A stretch of DNA of 53,772 nucleotides from an uncultured Mycoplasma sp. (GCA_946500895.1 CAMMXG010000007.1:1-53772); one strand, 5' to 3'. Shown: positions 1 through 8,122, counted from the stretch's first letter. Numbers and translations are program-made. The notes: a model not told the origin generated them from the letters alone.

Positions 1-48
1 ATCTCAAATTAAAAGAACTATTTCTAGTCCTTAAGTTGTTGGCATTGC
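1..48. repeat. 48-bp inverted repeat, left copy
   Basis: Positions 1-48 are the exact reverse complement of 53718-53765. The repeat begins exactly where homology to the DUF1016 protein ends. Outside the match, one base differs and then CAGTG is shared before the sequences diverge. Confidence 0.95.
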
Positions 49-337
49 ACAGTGTGGCAAGTATTGGAAAATATAAATAAAATTGTCTAAATCTAGATAA
101 ATTCGTATAATTATATCCTTTGCCATAAGCTTGCGTTAATTGAATTGACCACTTCTTTATTAGTTCGTTTCCATACTCTGCACGATTTAATCCGCCTTGG
201 GCTTCTACAATAATTTTGCCGATGTGCCAATAAGTTTCTACTAAACTATAATTTTCTTCTATTCTTCTTGCTCTTTTTCCTATTTCATTTTTCTTAATTA
301 AATGTTCTATTTCTTGGTAATATTCTTGTTCTTTCAT
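1..337 (-). CDS. DUF1016/YhcG-type nuclease, N-terminal half (partial)
   Basis: This is the N-terminal part of a YhcG-family protein. The family has a DUF1016 N-terminal domain and a C-terminal PD-(D/E)XK nuclease domain, and is often found in restriction-modification or mobile regions. The reading frame starts at ATG 337, behind an AGAAAGGA ribosome binding site, and runs off the left edge. The protein begins MKEQEYYQEIEHLIKKNE and shows the family's ENYSLVETYWHIGKII and GYGKGYNYTNLSRFRQFY-like stretches (read by eye). Homology ends at FPILATLC, about position 50. The last residues are translated from a 48-bp repeat, not from family sequence. The matching C-terminal half lies at the other end of the window, so the gene is either split or cut by an assembly break. 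Family assignment is from recognition. Confidence 0.75.
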   Translation of the reverse strand, partial: MKEQEYYQEIEHLIKKNEIGKRARRIEENYSLVETYWHIGKIIVEAQGGLNRAEYGNELIKKWSIQLTQAYGKGYNYTNLSRFRQFYLYFPILATLCNANNLRTRNSSFNLR

Positions 338-385
338 GGACTTTCCTTTCTAAGTCCTACACTCCTATAAACAAGATTTAAATTA

Positions 386-414
386 CTTATATCATACTTA
401 TTTTATATTGTAAA
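386..414 (-). promoter_or_regulatory. Promoter of the left DUF1016 gene
   Basis: On the minus strand a TTTACA box (409-414) lies 17 bp from TATAAG (386-391), upstream of the ribosome binding site and ATG at 337. This fits a vegetative sigma-A promoter. Confidence 0.6.
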
Positions 415-429
415 GAGCTAATTTTATAA

Positions 430-531
430 AATGAAAAAGCTATTAACAAAATTTTTTCTCTTACTTATGGATATGCTATATGTAAAAAATATGGTGTATC
501 TCTTGACTACCTTTATGGCAAAATAAAATAG
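430..531 (+). pseudogene. Remnant of an XRE-family regulator (C-terminal end)
   Basis: The frame 430-531 is open from a stop at 427 and ends in TAG. Its last residues, KKYGVSLDYLYGKIK, match the typical end of a small XRE/Cro-type helix-turn-helix domain, where a GVSLDYLYG segment follows the recognition helix region. No start codon or N-terminal helix-turn-helix is present, so this looks like a decayed fragment. It sits beside the DUF1016 gene, consistent with an old accessory insertion next to the conserved era operon. Confidence 0.5.
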
Positions 532-552
532 TTCAGATATTTTTGAACTATT
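527..552. terminator. Bidirectional terminator after yqzL
   Basis: AATAGTTCA (527-535) pairs with TGAACTATT (544-552). A T-run follows on the plus strand and a T-rich stretch on the minus strand. The yqzL stop codon lies inside the stem. Confidence 0.75.
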
Positions 553-640
553 TTTCGTTTCTTTCAATTTCTTTATATGTTAAATAATCTTCTATTTTTC
601 CGGATTTTTGAAATTTTTTCCAAGCTTCCTTTTTATTCAT
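548..640 (-). CDS. yqzL: YqzL-like small protein
   Basis: This 30-residue protein begins MNKKEAWKKFQKSGKI and ends IEDYLTYKEIERNEK. The W..F...G.I..YL.YKEIER pattern matches the YqzL family, a short Bacillota protein of unknown function. In Bacillus, yqzL lies next to era, and here it is the next gene downstream of era on the same strand. It has a good ribosome binding site (AGAAAGG) upstream of ATG 640. It is the last gene of the yqfC-yqfD-ybeY-dgkA-era operon, and its stop codon lies within the operon's terminator. The assignment rests on the motif plus conserved gene order. Confidence 0.7.
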   Translation of the reverse strand: MNKKEAWKKFQKSGKIEDYLTYKEIERNEK

Positions 641-692
641 GATACTCAACCTTTCTATTTTAATTATGGGCTATCATGAATAAATTTATTCA

Positions 693-1574
693 TTAAAAAT
701 CTAAAAATCCTAATTCTTTAATATAACGTTCTTTATCTTTCCAATTTTTTATTGTTTTTACAAATAATTCTAGATATACTTTTTTTCCTAACATGCTTTC
801 TAATTCTACTCTAGCACGTGTTCCTACTTCTTTTAGTCTTTCTCCTTTTTTACCAATAATAATTTTTTTAATTGTATCTCTATCAACAATGATATCAACA
901 TGGATTTCAATTAAATCTTTTTTCTCTTCATAGTATGAAGTATGACAAGTAAGACTGTGAGGTATTTCTTCTACAGTTACATCAAATAATTTTTCTCTTA
1001 CAATTTCACTTATCATAAAATATTTGCTGTTACTTGTTTTTATTCCCTCTGGAAAATATCTTACATCATCTTTTAAATATTTTTTTATTACTTCAATTAA
1101 TCTTTTTACATTGTCTTTGGTTAAGGCTGATATAGGAACAATTTCGGCGAAAGGATATAAATCTTTATATTCATTAATATTATATAAAATATCCTCTTCA
1201 CTTATTTTATCTATTTTATTTAATACAAGAATTACTGGTGAATCTGTTTTTCTTAAGACGTCCATAATAAAGCGATCGCCTTTACCTAAACCCGTACTAG
1301 CATCCACCACAAATAATAAACAATCAATATCTTTTACTAGAGACAAAGCTTGTTTATTCGTGATTTTTCCTAATTTGTTCATGGGTCTAATTATTCCGGG
1401 AGTATCCATGAATACTATTTGATAGTCATCTTCATTGTAAATACCTTGAATAATATTACGGGTTGTCCCTGCTACTTTTGATGTAATAGCAACTTTTTCA
1501 TTAATTAAAGTATTTAATAAGGTAGACTTCCCTACGTTAGGTCGTCCAATTAAACTTACAAAACCACTCCTCAT
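693..1574 (-). CDS. era: GTPase Era
   Basis: Era is a GTPase that binds the 3' end of 16S rRNA and helps mature the 30S subunit at the membrane. The 293-residue length is normal. The G1 motif GRPNVGKST is near residue 10, G3 is DTPG near 57, and G4 NKID follows near 117. The C-terminal KH domain contains IIGKKGERLKEVGTRARVELE, the RNA-binding signature. Start ATG 1574 has the ribosome binding site TAGGAGGAG. It lies 9 bp downstream of dgkA in the conserved ybeY-dgkA-era order, so it is probably co-transcribed with them. Nothing unusual is visible. Confidence 0.98.
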   Translation of the reverse strand: MRSGFVSLIGRPNVGKSTLLNTLINEKVAITSKVAGTTRNIIQGIYNEDDYQIVFMDTPGIIRPMNKLGKITNKQALSLVKDIDCLLFVVDASTGLGKGDRFIMDVLRKTDSPVILVLNKIDKISEEDILYNINEYKDLYPFAEIVPISALTKDNVKRLIEVIKKYLKDDVRYFPEGIKTSNSKYFMISEIVREKLFDVTVEEIPHSLTCHTSYYEEKKDLIEIHVDIIVDRDTIKKIIIGKKGERLKEVGTRARVELESMLGKKVYLELFVKTIKNWKDKERYIKELGFLDF

Positions 1575-1583
1575 AGACTCCTC

Positions 1584-2015
1584 CTAAAATATTTTACTAA
1601 ATACATCTAAAAAATATGGGCCAAATACAAATAAACTAATAACTATTGAAACAATAGACATAACAAAACTTGCGGCTGAACCACAGTCTTTCGCTACTTT
1701 AGCGAGCGGATGAATTTCCGTTGTCGTTAAATCTACTGCTGCCTCGATCGCTGTATTAATTAACTCTAAAGCTAAAATAATGCCTAAAGCAATAAAGATA
1801 ATTGCCCATTCTGATAATTTGATTTGGAAAATAATTCCAAGAATGACTGCAAGTAATACGGCACATCCATGAATCCATAAACTTTGTTCATAGCGGTATG
1901 CATAAAATAAGCCATCTAGTGAATACTTTATGCTTTTAATAAAACGCATTGGACCATAAACTTTTACTTTTTCTCTTACAAATTGTTCTTTCTTATCTTG
2001 TGATTCCTGCTTCAT
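1584..2015 (-). CDS. dgkA: Diacylglycerol/undecaprenol kinase, DgkA family
   Basis: This small integral membrane kinase has about three transmembrane helices. In Gram-positive bacteria the family mainly phosphorylates undecaprenol, feeding the cell-wall lipid carrier pool. The protein of 143 residues contains the family signature ELINTAIEAAVDL plus the nearby AKVAKDCGSAA segment. The N-terminal 30 residues are charged and longer than the minimal family core. It overlaps ybeY by 23 bp and sits 9 bp before era, so it is translationally linked within the operon. Confidence 0.93.
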   Translation of the reverse strand: MKQESQDKKEQFVREKVKVYGPMRFIKSIKYSLDGLFYAYRYEQSLWIHGCAVLLAVILGIIFQIKLSEWAIIFIALGIILALELINTAIEAAVDLTTTEIHPLAKVAKDCGSAASFVMSIVSIVISLFVFGPYFLDVFSKIF

Positions 2016-2439
2016 TTAATATCAACTCCTGTAATGCAAACATAACTTTTTCCTCTTCTTTATTCATATGATCGTACCCGAGTAGATGTAGTAATCCATG
2101 AACTGTTAAAAAACTTAATTCTCGTTTGATACTGTGACCATAGTCCTCGGCTTGTTCTAACATTCTTGGGATACATATATATATATCACCTAAAACGCGA
2201 ATGTCATTATCGATGGCATCTTTCGTATCTTCTAAGGCAAAGGATATGACATCCGTTACTTTATCCATTTCGCGATATTCTTTGTTTATCCTTTGAATTT
2301 CATTTGAATCTACGAAAATGATACTAAAACAAGCATTTTTAACGTCTTCATGTTTTAGTACGCGCTTTACCACATCATCTAAATAGTCATAGTTAAAATC
2401 AACATGAACTAAATCATTTATTTCATAGGTATTTTTCAT
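1993..2439 (-). CDS. ybeY: Endoribonuclease YbeY (rRNA maturation)
   Basis: YbeY is a zinc-dependent endoribonuclease needed for 16S rRNA 3'-end maturation and ribosome quality control. The 148-residue protein has the zinc-binding signature HGLLHLLGYDH (three His, family form HGxLHLxGYDH) near residue 115, and the conserved DVISF segment near 65. The start overlaps the end of the upstream VanZ-like gene by 4 bp. Its place between yqfD and dgkA/era matches Bacilli, although phoH and yqfF, which normally lie between, are absent here. Confidence 0.96.
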   Translation of the reverse strand: MKNTYEINDLVHVDFNYDYLDDVVKRVLKHEDVKNACFSIIFVDSNEIQRINKEYREMDKVTDVISFALEDTKDAIDNDIRVLGDIYICIPRMLEQAEDYGHSIKRELSFLTVHGLLHLLGYDHMNKEEEKVMFALQELILNEAGITR

Positions 2440-3062
2440 AAAATATTTACTCCCATTCGACTAAGTAAATATAATACCATAATTACGAGAATAATTAAAC
2501 ATAAAATATTATAAATTAAATCTCTTTTAAAGATTCCTGGTAAATATTTCTTTATCGCGTTTAATGCTACATATATTAAGAAACCAATAATGGCTCCTAA
2601 AGAGTTTAGGATAATGTCATCGACGTCAAAGCTTCTTCCTATACATAATTGGACAAATTCAACTGTTGCTGAGGATACAACACTTACAATTAAAATGGGT
2701 AATATTCTTTTTGGTTTAATATAAGTTGATATTAAATAACCAAAAGGAATAAATATTACAATATTGCCAATTACATTCATTAAAAAAGCTTCTGAACCAA
2801 TTTCATAGCGAAATATTTCAGTAAATGGCACTAGATTATATCCTCTAACTGTGTTAAGTTCTGCTCTAGTTAAAAGTTCATATAATAGTAAAATATATAC
2901 AATAAATAAAAGATTGGAAAATTCTTTGTAAAAAACTAATTTTTCATTACTACTTTTTATGGCTGCAATTCTTACAACAGCAAATATAACAAGGAAAATG
3001 GTCAACATTGGCCACATATTGTCTATTGATTCAGTTAGTATATTCATTATATTCTTCATCAT
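2436..3062 (-). CDS. VanZ-like membrane protein
   Basis: This VanZ-family integral membrane protein has about five hydrophobic segments. The family signature is visible: NLVPFTEI, then NVIGNIVIFIPFGYLI, then SATVEFVQL and RSFDVDDIILNSLGAIIGF. VanZ family members are associated with glycopeptide tolerance, but the molecular function is unknown. The start chosen is ATG 3062, because GGAGTG lies at the right distance. A longer frame reaches 3083 but has no separate ribosome binding site. It is inserted between yqfD and ybeY, where Bacillus has phoH and yqfF. A second VanZ-like gene lies at 45972-46640. Confidence 0.85.
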   Translation of the reverse strand: MMKNIMNILTESIDNMWPMLTIFLVIFAVVRIAAIKSSNEKLVFYKEFSNLLFIVYILLLYELLTRAELNTVRGYNLVPFTEIFRYEIGSEAFLMNVIGNIVIFIPFGYLISTYIKPKRILPILIVSVVSSATVEFVQLCIGRSFDVDDIILNSLGAIIGFLIYVALNAIKKYLPGIFKRDLIYNILCLIILVIMVLYLLSRMGVNIL

Positions 3063-3079
3063 TGGTATCACTCCTAGCA

Positions 3080-4210
3080 TCACTCAAAATACTCTTTTAC
3101 TCCTATTTGTTCTCTTACAGCAAGGAACATATCTATATATATATTATTATTTTTTATGTCTTTTTGCAAGACTTTTTCTTCAATAATGCTCTCAAAGTTG
3201 TCTAGTTTTAAATCCAATTTTTCACGAACTAACTCTATTAGTTTTTGGGTAGCCTCTTCCTCTTTATATTCTATTTCTTCTATTTTTACTTCATATTCTT
3301 TTTGTAAGTAAAATTCAAAGCCAAATATTTTAAATAGATAAACATTTTCTACTCTTTTTTCACCTTTGATGCGACTTTTTAAAAGTACTGTTTCATCACT
3401 TCCTTTTTTCATCATTAAATTATAACGCATTTTGCCAGTATCATTCCTAATCTCTTCAACCATTGGCATACTCGCACTTACATTGTACCAAACTTCGGCA
3501 TAAACAGAACCACTAGCACATACATTTGCTTTTACCTCATCGTTTAGTTTAATACTGCCATTAATTAAGATATCGCCCTTTGCTACATAGTCATTGATGC
3601 TTACTTCTGCTACACCCTTCGTAGTAGCAATACTTTTAATAATACCCGATTTACTTGCTACAATATGACAAGTAGAGTAATCTTTTTCATAATCATTAAT
3701 AATTCTTTCTTCGACGCGAACATTAATAACCATACCCTCGACATCTATTTCTAACCATTCAATTCTATCTTGATATTCTTCTTTAATGTTTTCAATTATA
3801 CGCTCATATTCGTCATAACTTTTCTTAAAGCTTAGTTTGGTTACACCATTTTCTTTTAATGATTCCATGATTAACTCTCTAAGCGTACTATCTTCATGGA
3901 TGACGTTGACACTTACTATTAAGTTAGAAAGAATTAAAAAGATAACACTTGCAAAAATAATGCCAATAATAATTAAATTATTTTTCTTTAATTCACTCTT
4001 TAATTTATATATACCCGTTTCATCTATTACTTCTACTTTATAGCTTACTAAATATTTTTTTACTCTTTTTAAGTCTTTATCTAGGATCATAAACTTTAAA
4101 TACTCTTTTTCGTAGTGTATCTCTTTTATATCTACATTTAATCTATTTAGTTTTAATAAAAGACTTGTCTTTTTTGGTGTTTTTATGCGTACTAAGATAT
4201 AATGTTTCAT
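3080..4210 (-). CDS. yqfD: Sporulation protein YqfD
   Basis: YqfD is a forespore-mother-cell sporulation protein family of unknown biochemical role, expressed with yqfC under mother-cell control in Bacillus. The 376-residue protein has a soluble N-terminal domain of about 80 residues, one transmembrane helix (about 85-105), and a long extracytoplasmic domain with repeated beta-rich segments such as KSGIIKSIATTKGVAEVSINDYV. ATG 4210 overlaps the yqfC stop, so the pair is translationally coupled. Its presence supports an organism that sporulates or recently did. Confidence 0.92.
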   Translation of the reverse strand: MKHYILVRIKTPKKTSLLLKLNRLNVDIKEIHYEKEYLKFMILDKDLKRVKKYLVSYKVEVIDETGIYKLKSELKKNNLIIIGIIFASVIFLILSNLIVSVNVIHEDSTLRELIMESLKENGVTKLSFKKSYDEYERIIENIKEEYQDRIEWLEIDVEGMVINVRVEERIINDYEKDYSTCHIVASKSGIIKSIATTKGVAEVSINDYVAKGDILINGSIKLNDEVKANVCASGSVYAEVWYNVSASMPMVEEIRNDTGKMRYNLMMKKGSDETVLLKSRIKGEKRVENVYLFKIFGFEFYLQKEYEVKIEEIEYKEEEATQKLIELVREKLDLKLDNFESIIEEKVLQKDIKNNNIYIDMFLAVREQIGVKEYFE

Positions 4211-4449
4211 CTTTTAAACCTCATTGTATTAATTATCCCTTTAATTAACATTTCATGTTTATCCATACTAGATATACTTAAATCATCACCTTCAATTACA
4301 AGAATAAATTCTTTTAATTTTAATTCTATTAAAGTATCACTTAGACTAAGTAATTCTTCATAATAATAAACATGAAGGCAATTTTTGAATAAATCAATGA
4401 AATATTCTTGGTCATATAAAAAGCTTTGTAAATTCTTCATGATACGCAT
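4207..4449 (-). CDS. yqfC: Sporulation protein YqfC
   Basis: This short protein of about 80 residues has the YqfC core LSDTLIELKLKEFILVIEGDDLSISSMD, where LIxLxLKxFxLVIxGxxLxI is the family pattern. The gene is the usual partner of yqfD and its end overlaps the yqfD start. ATG 4449 is preferred over GTG 4458, because AGGTG lies six bases before that ATG. The same AGGTGAAG-N3-ATG arrangement recurs at recU and spoIIGA, with a similar GGTGAAG-N3-ATG at the class B PBP gene. Confidence 0.88.
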   Translation of the reverse strand: MRIMKNLQSFLYDQEYFIDLFKNCLHVYYYEELLSLSDTLIELKLKEFILVIEGDDLSISSMDKHEMLIKGIINTMRFKR

Positions 4450-4490
4450 ATGCTTCACCTAAAAAATTATATGCAAACTCACAATTAAAA

Positions 4491-4510
4491 AAACCTAATT
4501 ATATAGGTTT
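4491..4510 (-). terminator. Terminator of the HD-domain gene
   Basis: AAACCTA pairs with TAGGTTT across the stop codon, followed on the minus strand by a run of T. It separates the HD gene from the yqfC operon. Confidence 0.7.
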
Positions 4511-5046
4511 ATTCTTCTTGACATTACTCTTCTACTCTTCTTAGTATCAGCGAGTTTTATAGCTATTTCTATGTAGGCACGTTTGCTAAATACTTCATAA
4601 ATACTACAAAATTTATCAACGATACAAACAATAACGCTTTCTTTATATTTTGGTGGACTAAAAGTTAGTGGAAACATGTGCTTAGATATAATATCTGCTT
4701 CAATGCGATTTACATTATAATCACGTCTAGCATTAAATAGCGCAATGGTTGGATGAATTCTGCCATGCAATCCTACATCTTTGGTTGGCTTATATTTGGT
4801 ATGCCAATCATATAAGAAATAATCATGTAAAAGTGCTCCTCTAATTAATTCTTTTTCATGAACTTTGAGTTTCAATAATTTACATAAGCGATAAGAAAAA
4901 TAAGCTACGGCAATACTATGTAATAAACAACTTGTATTTCCGTGTTGAATATAACGATTCATTTTTAAATATTTTTTCTTACTCATTATTTCTTCTAAAT
5001 AACTTTTGAACACTAAGTCTTCTACTACCCTGTTTTTTATCTTCAT
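4495..5046 (-). CDS. HD-domain phosphohydrolase-like protein
   Basis: This 183-residue protein has HD-superfamily features: TSCLLHSIAVAYFSYRL with an early His, then RGALLHDYFLYDW carrying the HD pair, then HGRIHPTIAL and a later His in SKHMFPLTFSPP. These fit a metal-dependent phosphohydrolase, but the substrate cannot be told. The N-terminal 25 residues are basic. It is a single gene with its own terminator, between yqfC and an unknown gene. The start at 5046 has only a weak ribosome binding site (GGAGC). Confidence 0.8.
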   Translation of the reverse strand: MKIKNRVVEDLVFKSYLEEIMSKKKYLKMNRYIQHGNTSCLLHSIAVAYFSYRLCKLLKLKVHEKELIRGALLHDYFLYDWHTKYKPTKDVGLHGRIHPTIALFNARRDYNVNRIEADIISKHMFPLTFSPPKYKESVIVCIVDKFCSIYEVFSKRAYIEIAIKLADTKKSRRVMSRRINLYN

Positions 5047-5098
5047 TGTAATGCTCCTAAAAATTAAATTCTAATAAAATACTAATATAAAATACTAT

Positions 5099-6232
5099 CT
5101 ATGTCAAGGTTCTTTTTCTTGATAAGGTGTTATCAGCAAACATTTCTAGTTTTTTTAGTTCGCCTTTAGATAACACACTTTCTCTTTGATTTTTTATATA
5201 ATTTATGATATTTAGCCAACGCTTAGAACCTAATAAATATAAATTGTTGATTAATTTTAAAATTGTTTTTTCTTCCTTTAAAGTTTTATTTAATATATAA
5301 GGAAGATATTTTTCGTTTACTTGCATTATCAAAAAAATTAACTTAGCATCCGTAATATCTTTTAATACTTTGTTTATTAATAGATTGGTATTTTCACAGT
5401 CTGTAGTGCAAGCAAGTGTAAAAGTAATATCTTCACTCAAATTAAATAAGTAATGCTTAAGAAGTAATGTTTGTTTCTCCTCTTTTAAAGTTTCCATTAA
5501 ATGTTTTGTGGTGTTAAAATCATTTAATAAGATGATATCATCAATTAATAATGGATTAGGATTGGCTTTGGTCGCTTGATAAATATAAAATAAATACTCA
5601 CCTTTTATCTTTTTATCACAATCTAAAGCTAGAATATCATTTTTTAATTCTATTAATTCTTCTTCTCTTGTTTTTAGAGCATAAGCTAAAAGATTTATTT
5701 TTTGAGGATAATTTTGAATAATTTTAGAAATTAATCTCTTTTTTTCTTCTAAACTAATATCTTCAAATAGACAAATCCAAAAACGAGTATTATTGCTTGA
5801 TAAGATTTTATCTTCAATTTTTTCATCATGAAAACCATTTAAGTTATGAATATATATGGCAATTTCGCTTAAAGGCTTATTTATAATATCTTCATTAATA
5901 GTAGCAATTTCCTTTTTATAGTGTTCAGGATTTCTGGCCATAATATTGGCAATTCCATAAAGAAAAATGGGATTATGAAAAAACTTATGATAATAAGACT
6001 TTATATACTCAGAAGCTAACTCTTGATGAGATAAAATGGCATCATCGGTTAAACTTTGTAGTAAAGTATAAAATAAAATGTATTCTTCATTAGCAACTGC
6101 ATATTTTAATATTTCATTAATTTGCATATCATTTAAATACTTTAAACTAGCATCATCATCGACAATTAATTGCTTTAATTTTTGGTAATTTTTCGTTAAA
6201 TAATAAAATTTTATTTTTAATTTTAAATTCAT
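5099..6232 (-). CDS. Hypothetical helical protein
   Basis: I do not recognise this 377-residue protein. It is charged and soluble-looking, with no signal peptide or membrane segment. It appears almost entirely alpha-helical, made of successive helices of about 20-35 residues (for example YHKFFHNPIFLYGIANIMARN), which could be a solenoid of irregular repeats. The ribosome binding site GGGAGG lies before ATG 6232. It is transcribed from the pgsA side, after the pgsA terminator. No catalytic motif is evident. Confidence 0.7.
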   Translation of the reverse strand: MNLKLKIKFYYLTKNYQKLKQLIVDDDASLKYLNDMQINEILKYAVANEEYILFYTLLQSLTDDAILSHQELASEYIKSYYHKFFHNPIFLYGIANIMARNPEHYKKEIATINEDIINKPLSEIAIYIHNLNGFHDEKIEDKILSSNNTRFWICLFEDISLEEKKRLISKIIQNYPQKINLLAYALKTREEELIELKNDILALDCDKKIKGEYLFYIYQATKANPNPLLIDDIILLNDFNTTKHLMETLKEEKQTLLLKHYLFNLSEDITFTLACTTDCENTNLLINKVLKDITDAKLIFLIMQVNEKYLPYILNKTLKEEKTILKLINNLYLLGSKRWLNIINYIKNQRESVLSKGELKKLEMFADNTLSRKRTLT

Positions 6233-6253
6233 ATAAACCTCCCTGTAAAATGA

Positions 6254-6275
6254 AAAAAGCCTTTCACAGCTTTTT
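6254..6275 (-). terminator. Terminator after pgsA
   Basis: AAAAAGC (6269-6275 read on minus) pairs with GCTTTTT (6254-6260) around TGTGAAAG, then T-rich sequence follows. Confidence 0.7.
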
Positions 6276-6867
6276 ATTTGGCTTTAAATGTATCTTTGGT
6301 ATTATAGTAATATTGACATGCACTAATTACAGATAAAATTGTTGCAATAATTAATAAGGCATCAGCAATATTTAGACCAATTAGTTCAAATGGTAAATTA
6401 TAGAACATCGTTAAAGCCATACCAATCATCATACACATTGTTTTAGCTTTGCCGGTAAATGAAGCAGCGACTACTTTGCCTTTTTTACCACTAGCCATTT
6501 TAAATGAATCAACAAAAATATCACGAGTAATAATGATTACTGGTATCGCAATACTAATCATACCATCATAAGCAAGAATAATAAGTAGGCCATTTACTAA
6601 TACTTTGTCAGCAATAGCATCCATTACCTTACCAAAGTCAGTAACTAAATTTCTACTTCTCGCAATATGTCCATCTAAGAAGTCTGTTAGGGCAGCTAGA
6701 ACAAATAAAATTCCGGCAATAATGTATTTTAAGTCAACGATTATTTTTCCCGCTACATTAAATGTAGGAAAAACAATACCTAGACTATCCCAAGGAATGA
6801 TTAGCATAATTAAAATAATAATTGCTGTAATAATTCTTCCAATTGTTAATTTGTTTGGTAAATTCAT
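6274..6867 (-). CDS. pgsA: CDP-diacylglycerol-glycerol-3-phosphate 3-phosphatidyltransferase
   Basis: PgsA makes phosphatidylglycerol phosphate, the committed step to phosphatidylglycerol. The 197-residue membrane protein carries the CDP-alcohol phosphotransferase motif DGxxAR...G...D...D as DFLDGHIARSRNLVTDFGKVMDAIADK (about residues 63-88). At least four further hydrophobic helices are present. It begins MNLPNKLTIGR, typical of the family. It lies 9 bp downstream of the RodZ-like gene, reproducing the ymfM-pgsA order of Bacilli. Confidence 0.96.
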   Translation of the reverse strand: MNLPNKLTIGRIITAIIILIMLIIPWDSLGIVFPTFNVAGKIIVDLKYIIAGILFVLAALTDFLDGHIARSRNLVTDFGKVMDAIADKVLVNGLLIILAYDGMISIAIPVIIITRDIFVDSFKMASGKKGKVVAASFTGKAKTMCMMIGMALTMFYNLPFELIGLNIADALLIIATILSVISACQYYYNTKDTFKAK

Positions 6868-6876
6868 AATATCCTC

Positions 6877-7347
6877 CTAAAACCTTACATAACCTATTTC
6901 ACTTGTGGTGTGATTATCAATGGTAATTTGTTTCACACTCCATACAATAGCAAGTATAACCAATAAAAATATTACTATATAGATTCCTATATAATAAGCA
7001 TTATTATGTTTTCTTGGTTTTCTTGTATATGGACTGGAAATTTTACTCGTTTCTTCTTTCGCATCTTTTTTAGCAATTTTCTCGATTTCTTTTACTGGTA
7101 TTTTGGATGTATATTCAAACATATATTCATTAAATTCATCAATTAGTTTTTCACTATCCAATCCTAAATATTTGGCATAACTACTAATATAATCTTTTAA
7201 TTCAAATATATCTTTGAAACAGCCAATTTTTCCTTCTTCAATGTTCATTAAAAAATTAGCATTAATATTTAAATCTGAACTTGCTTCTTCAATACTTACC
7301 CCTGATTGTTCTCGAGTCGTTTTTAAAAGACTCCCAATACTATCCAA
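6877..7347 (-). CDS. RodZ/YmfM-like helix-turn-helix membrane protein
   Basis: The 156-residue protein has an N-terminal RodZ-type helix-turn-helix (GSLLKTTREQSGVSIEEASSDLNI, then FLMNIEEGKI; about residues 5-60). A basic linker and one transmembrane helix (about 117-138) follow, and then only a short outer tail. RodZ links MreB filaments to the elongation machinery. This one lacks the large periplasmic C-terminal domain, as in some Firmicute YmfM proteins. Position directly before pgsA supports the assignment. Start ATG 7347. Confidence 0.8.
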   Translation of the reverse strand: MDSIGSLLKTTREQSGVSIEEASSDLNINANFLMNIEEGKIGCFKDIFELKDYISSYAKYLGLDSEKLIDEFNEYMFEYTSKIPVKEIEKIAKKDAKEETSKISSPYTRKPRKHNNAYYIGIYIVIFLLVILAIVWSVKQITIDNHTTSEIGYVRF

Positions 7348-7379
7348 GGTATTTCACTCCAATCTTTTTTTAATTTCAA

Positions 7380-7743
7380 AATAATAATCTTCATAAGCCA
7401 TGTTCTGTTCCCTTGTGGGCGACAAATATTTATCTTCTAGTTAAAACTAGACCCTTACGCCATTTTATTCTTTTGTAAGAGCTCTCCTACCAAATTTTGG
7501 ATTTCTCACTTGTGGGGTTTACCGCGTTCCATTTCCACCGTTTCCAGTTTGTACGTTACTATGGCACTTTATGGATTACTCAGTCATGAGTATACACTTT
7601 TAGACTTTTTATCCGCCGTTAGCAAAATGCTACCTTAGGTTATTTTTTCCCTAAGCACAAACACTACAGCCATCACAGGTCTGTGTGAGCATGGACTTTC
7701 CTCTACATAATACTTATGCAGCATTTGTCCGAATATTATTATT
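7380..7743 (-). ncRNA. rnpB: RNase P RNA, class B
   Basis: Read on the minus strand, this 364-nt stretch contains the conserved GAGGAAAGTCCATGCTC near the 5' side, then AAAGTGCCATAGTAACG, GGAACGCGGTAAACCCC, AAATTTGGTAGGAG, and GGAACAGAACATGGCTTA near the 3' end. The order and spacing match the Bacillus class-B RNA. The ends are set by helix P1: AATAATAATATTC (7731-7743) pairs with GAAGATTATTATT (7380-7392) with one mismatch. The 5' strand of P1 overlaps the gpsB stop codon, and the gpsB-rnpB order is typical of Bacilli. Confidence 0.96.
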
Positions 7744-8068
7744 CATATTTTCCAAATACAACTTTTTCTAGTTGACTAATTCTTCTTAGTAAATCAACAT
7801 TACTAGTATTATTACCATTATTAGATGATTCACTTGCCACTAATTGTTCTCTTAAAGAACGAATTTCCGCCTTTAGTTTGGCATTATCTTCCGTTAAATC
7901 TCTAATTTCCTTTTCATTCCTTTTGATAATGTTGATAAACTCTGTATAGTCACGAATTACCATATCTAGGTATTTATCTACTTCTTGAGGACGATATCCT
8001 CTAGCATCAATCTTAAACTCTTTATCAAGAATTTCTTGAGGAGTTAAATAAATTTTATCACTATACAC
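7739..8068 (-). CDS. gpsB: Cell division protein GpsB (DivIVA family)
   Basis: GpsB is a coiled-coil adaptor that coordinates PBP1 and other wall synthesis proteins during the switch between division and elongation. The 109-residue protein has the DivIVA N-terminal motif FKIDARGYRPQEVDKYLD (about residues 18-35), a coiled coil (about 40-75), a Ser/Asn-rich linker, and a short C-terminal helix (LLRRISQLEKVVFGKYE). The start is GTG 8068. Its promoter is visible upstream, and rnpB follows directly. Confidence 0.95.
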   Translation of the reverse strand: MYSDKIYLTPQEILDKEFKIDARGYRPQEVDKYLDMVIRDYTEFINIIKRNEKEIRDLTEDNAKLKAEIRSLREQLVASESSNNGNNTSNVDLLRRISQLEKVVFGKYE

Positions 8069-8092
8069 TTTATCACATCCTTACACACACTA

Positions 8093-8122
8093 ATTATAAT
8101 ATTTTTAAATGCTTTTTGTCAA
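8093..8122 (-). promoter_or_regulatory. gpsB/rnpB promoter
   Basis: TTGACA (8117-8122) and TATAAT (8093-8098), 18 bp apart on the minus strand, form a near-consensus sigma-A promoter 25 bp before the GTG of gpsB. Confidence 0.8.

Noticed and set aside
1024-1422. Plus-strand 132-codon frame inside era
   Set aside because: It is a shadow of the era coding sequence on the opposite strand. The same holds for the other long opposite-strand frames in polC, dnaE, priA and the coupling-protein gene.
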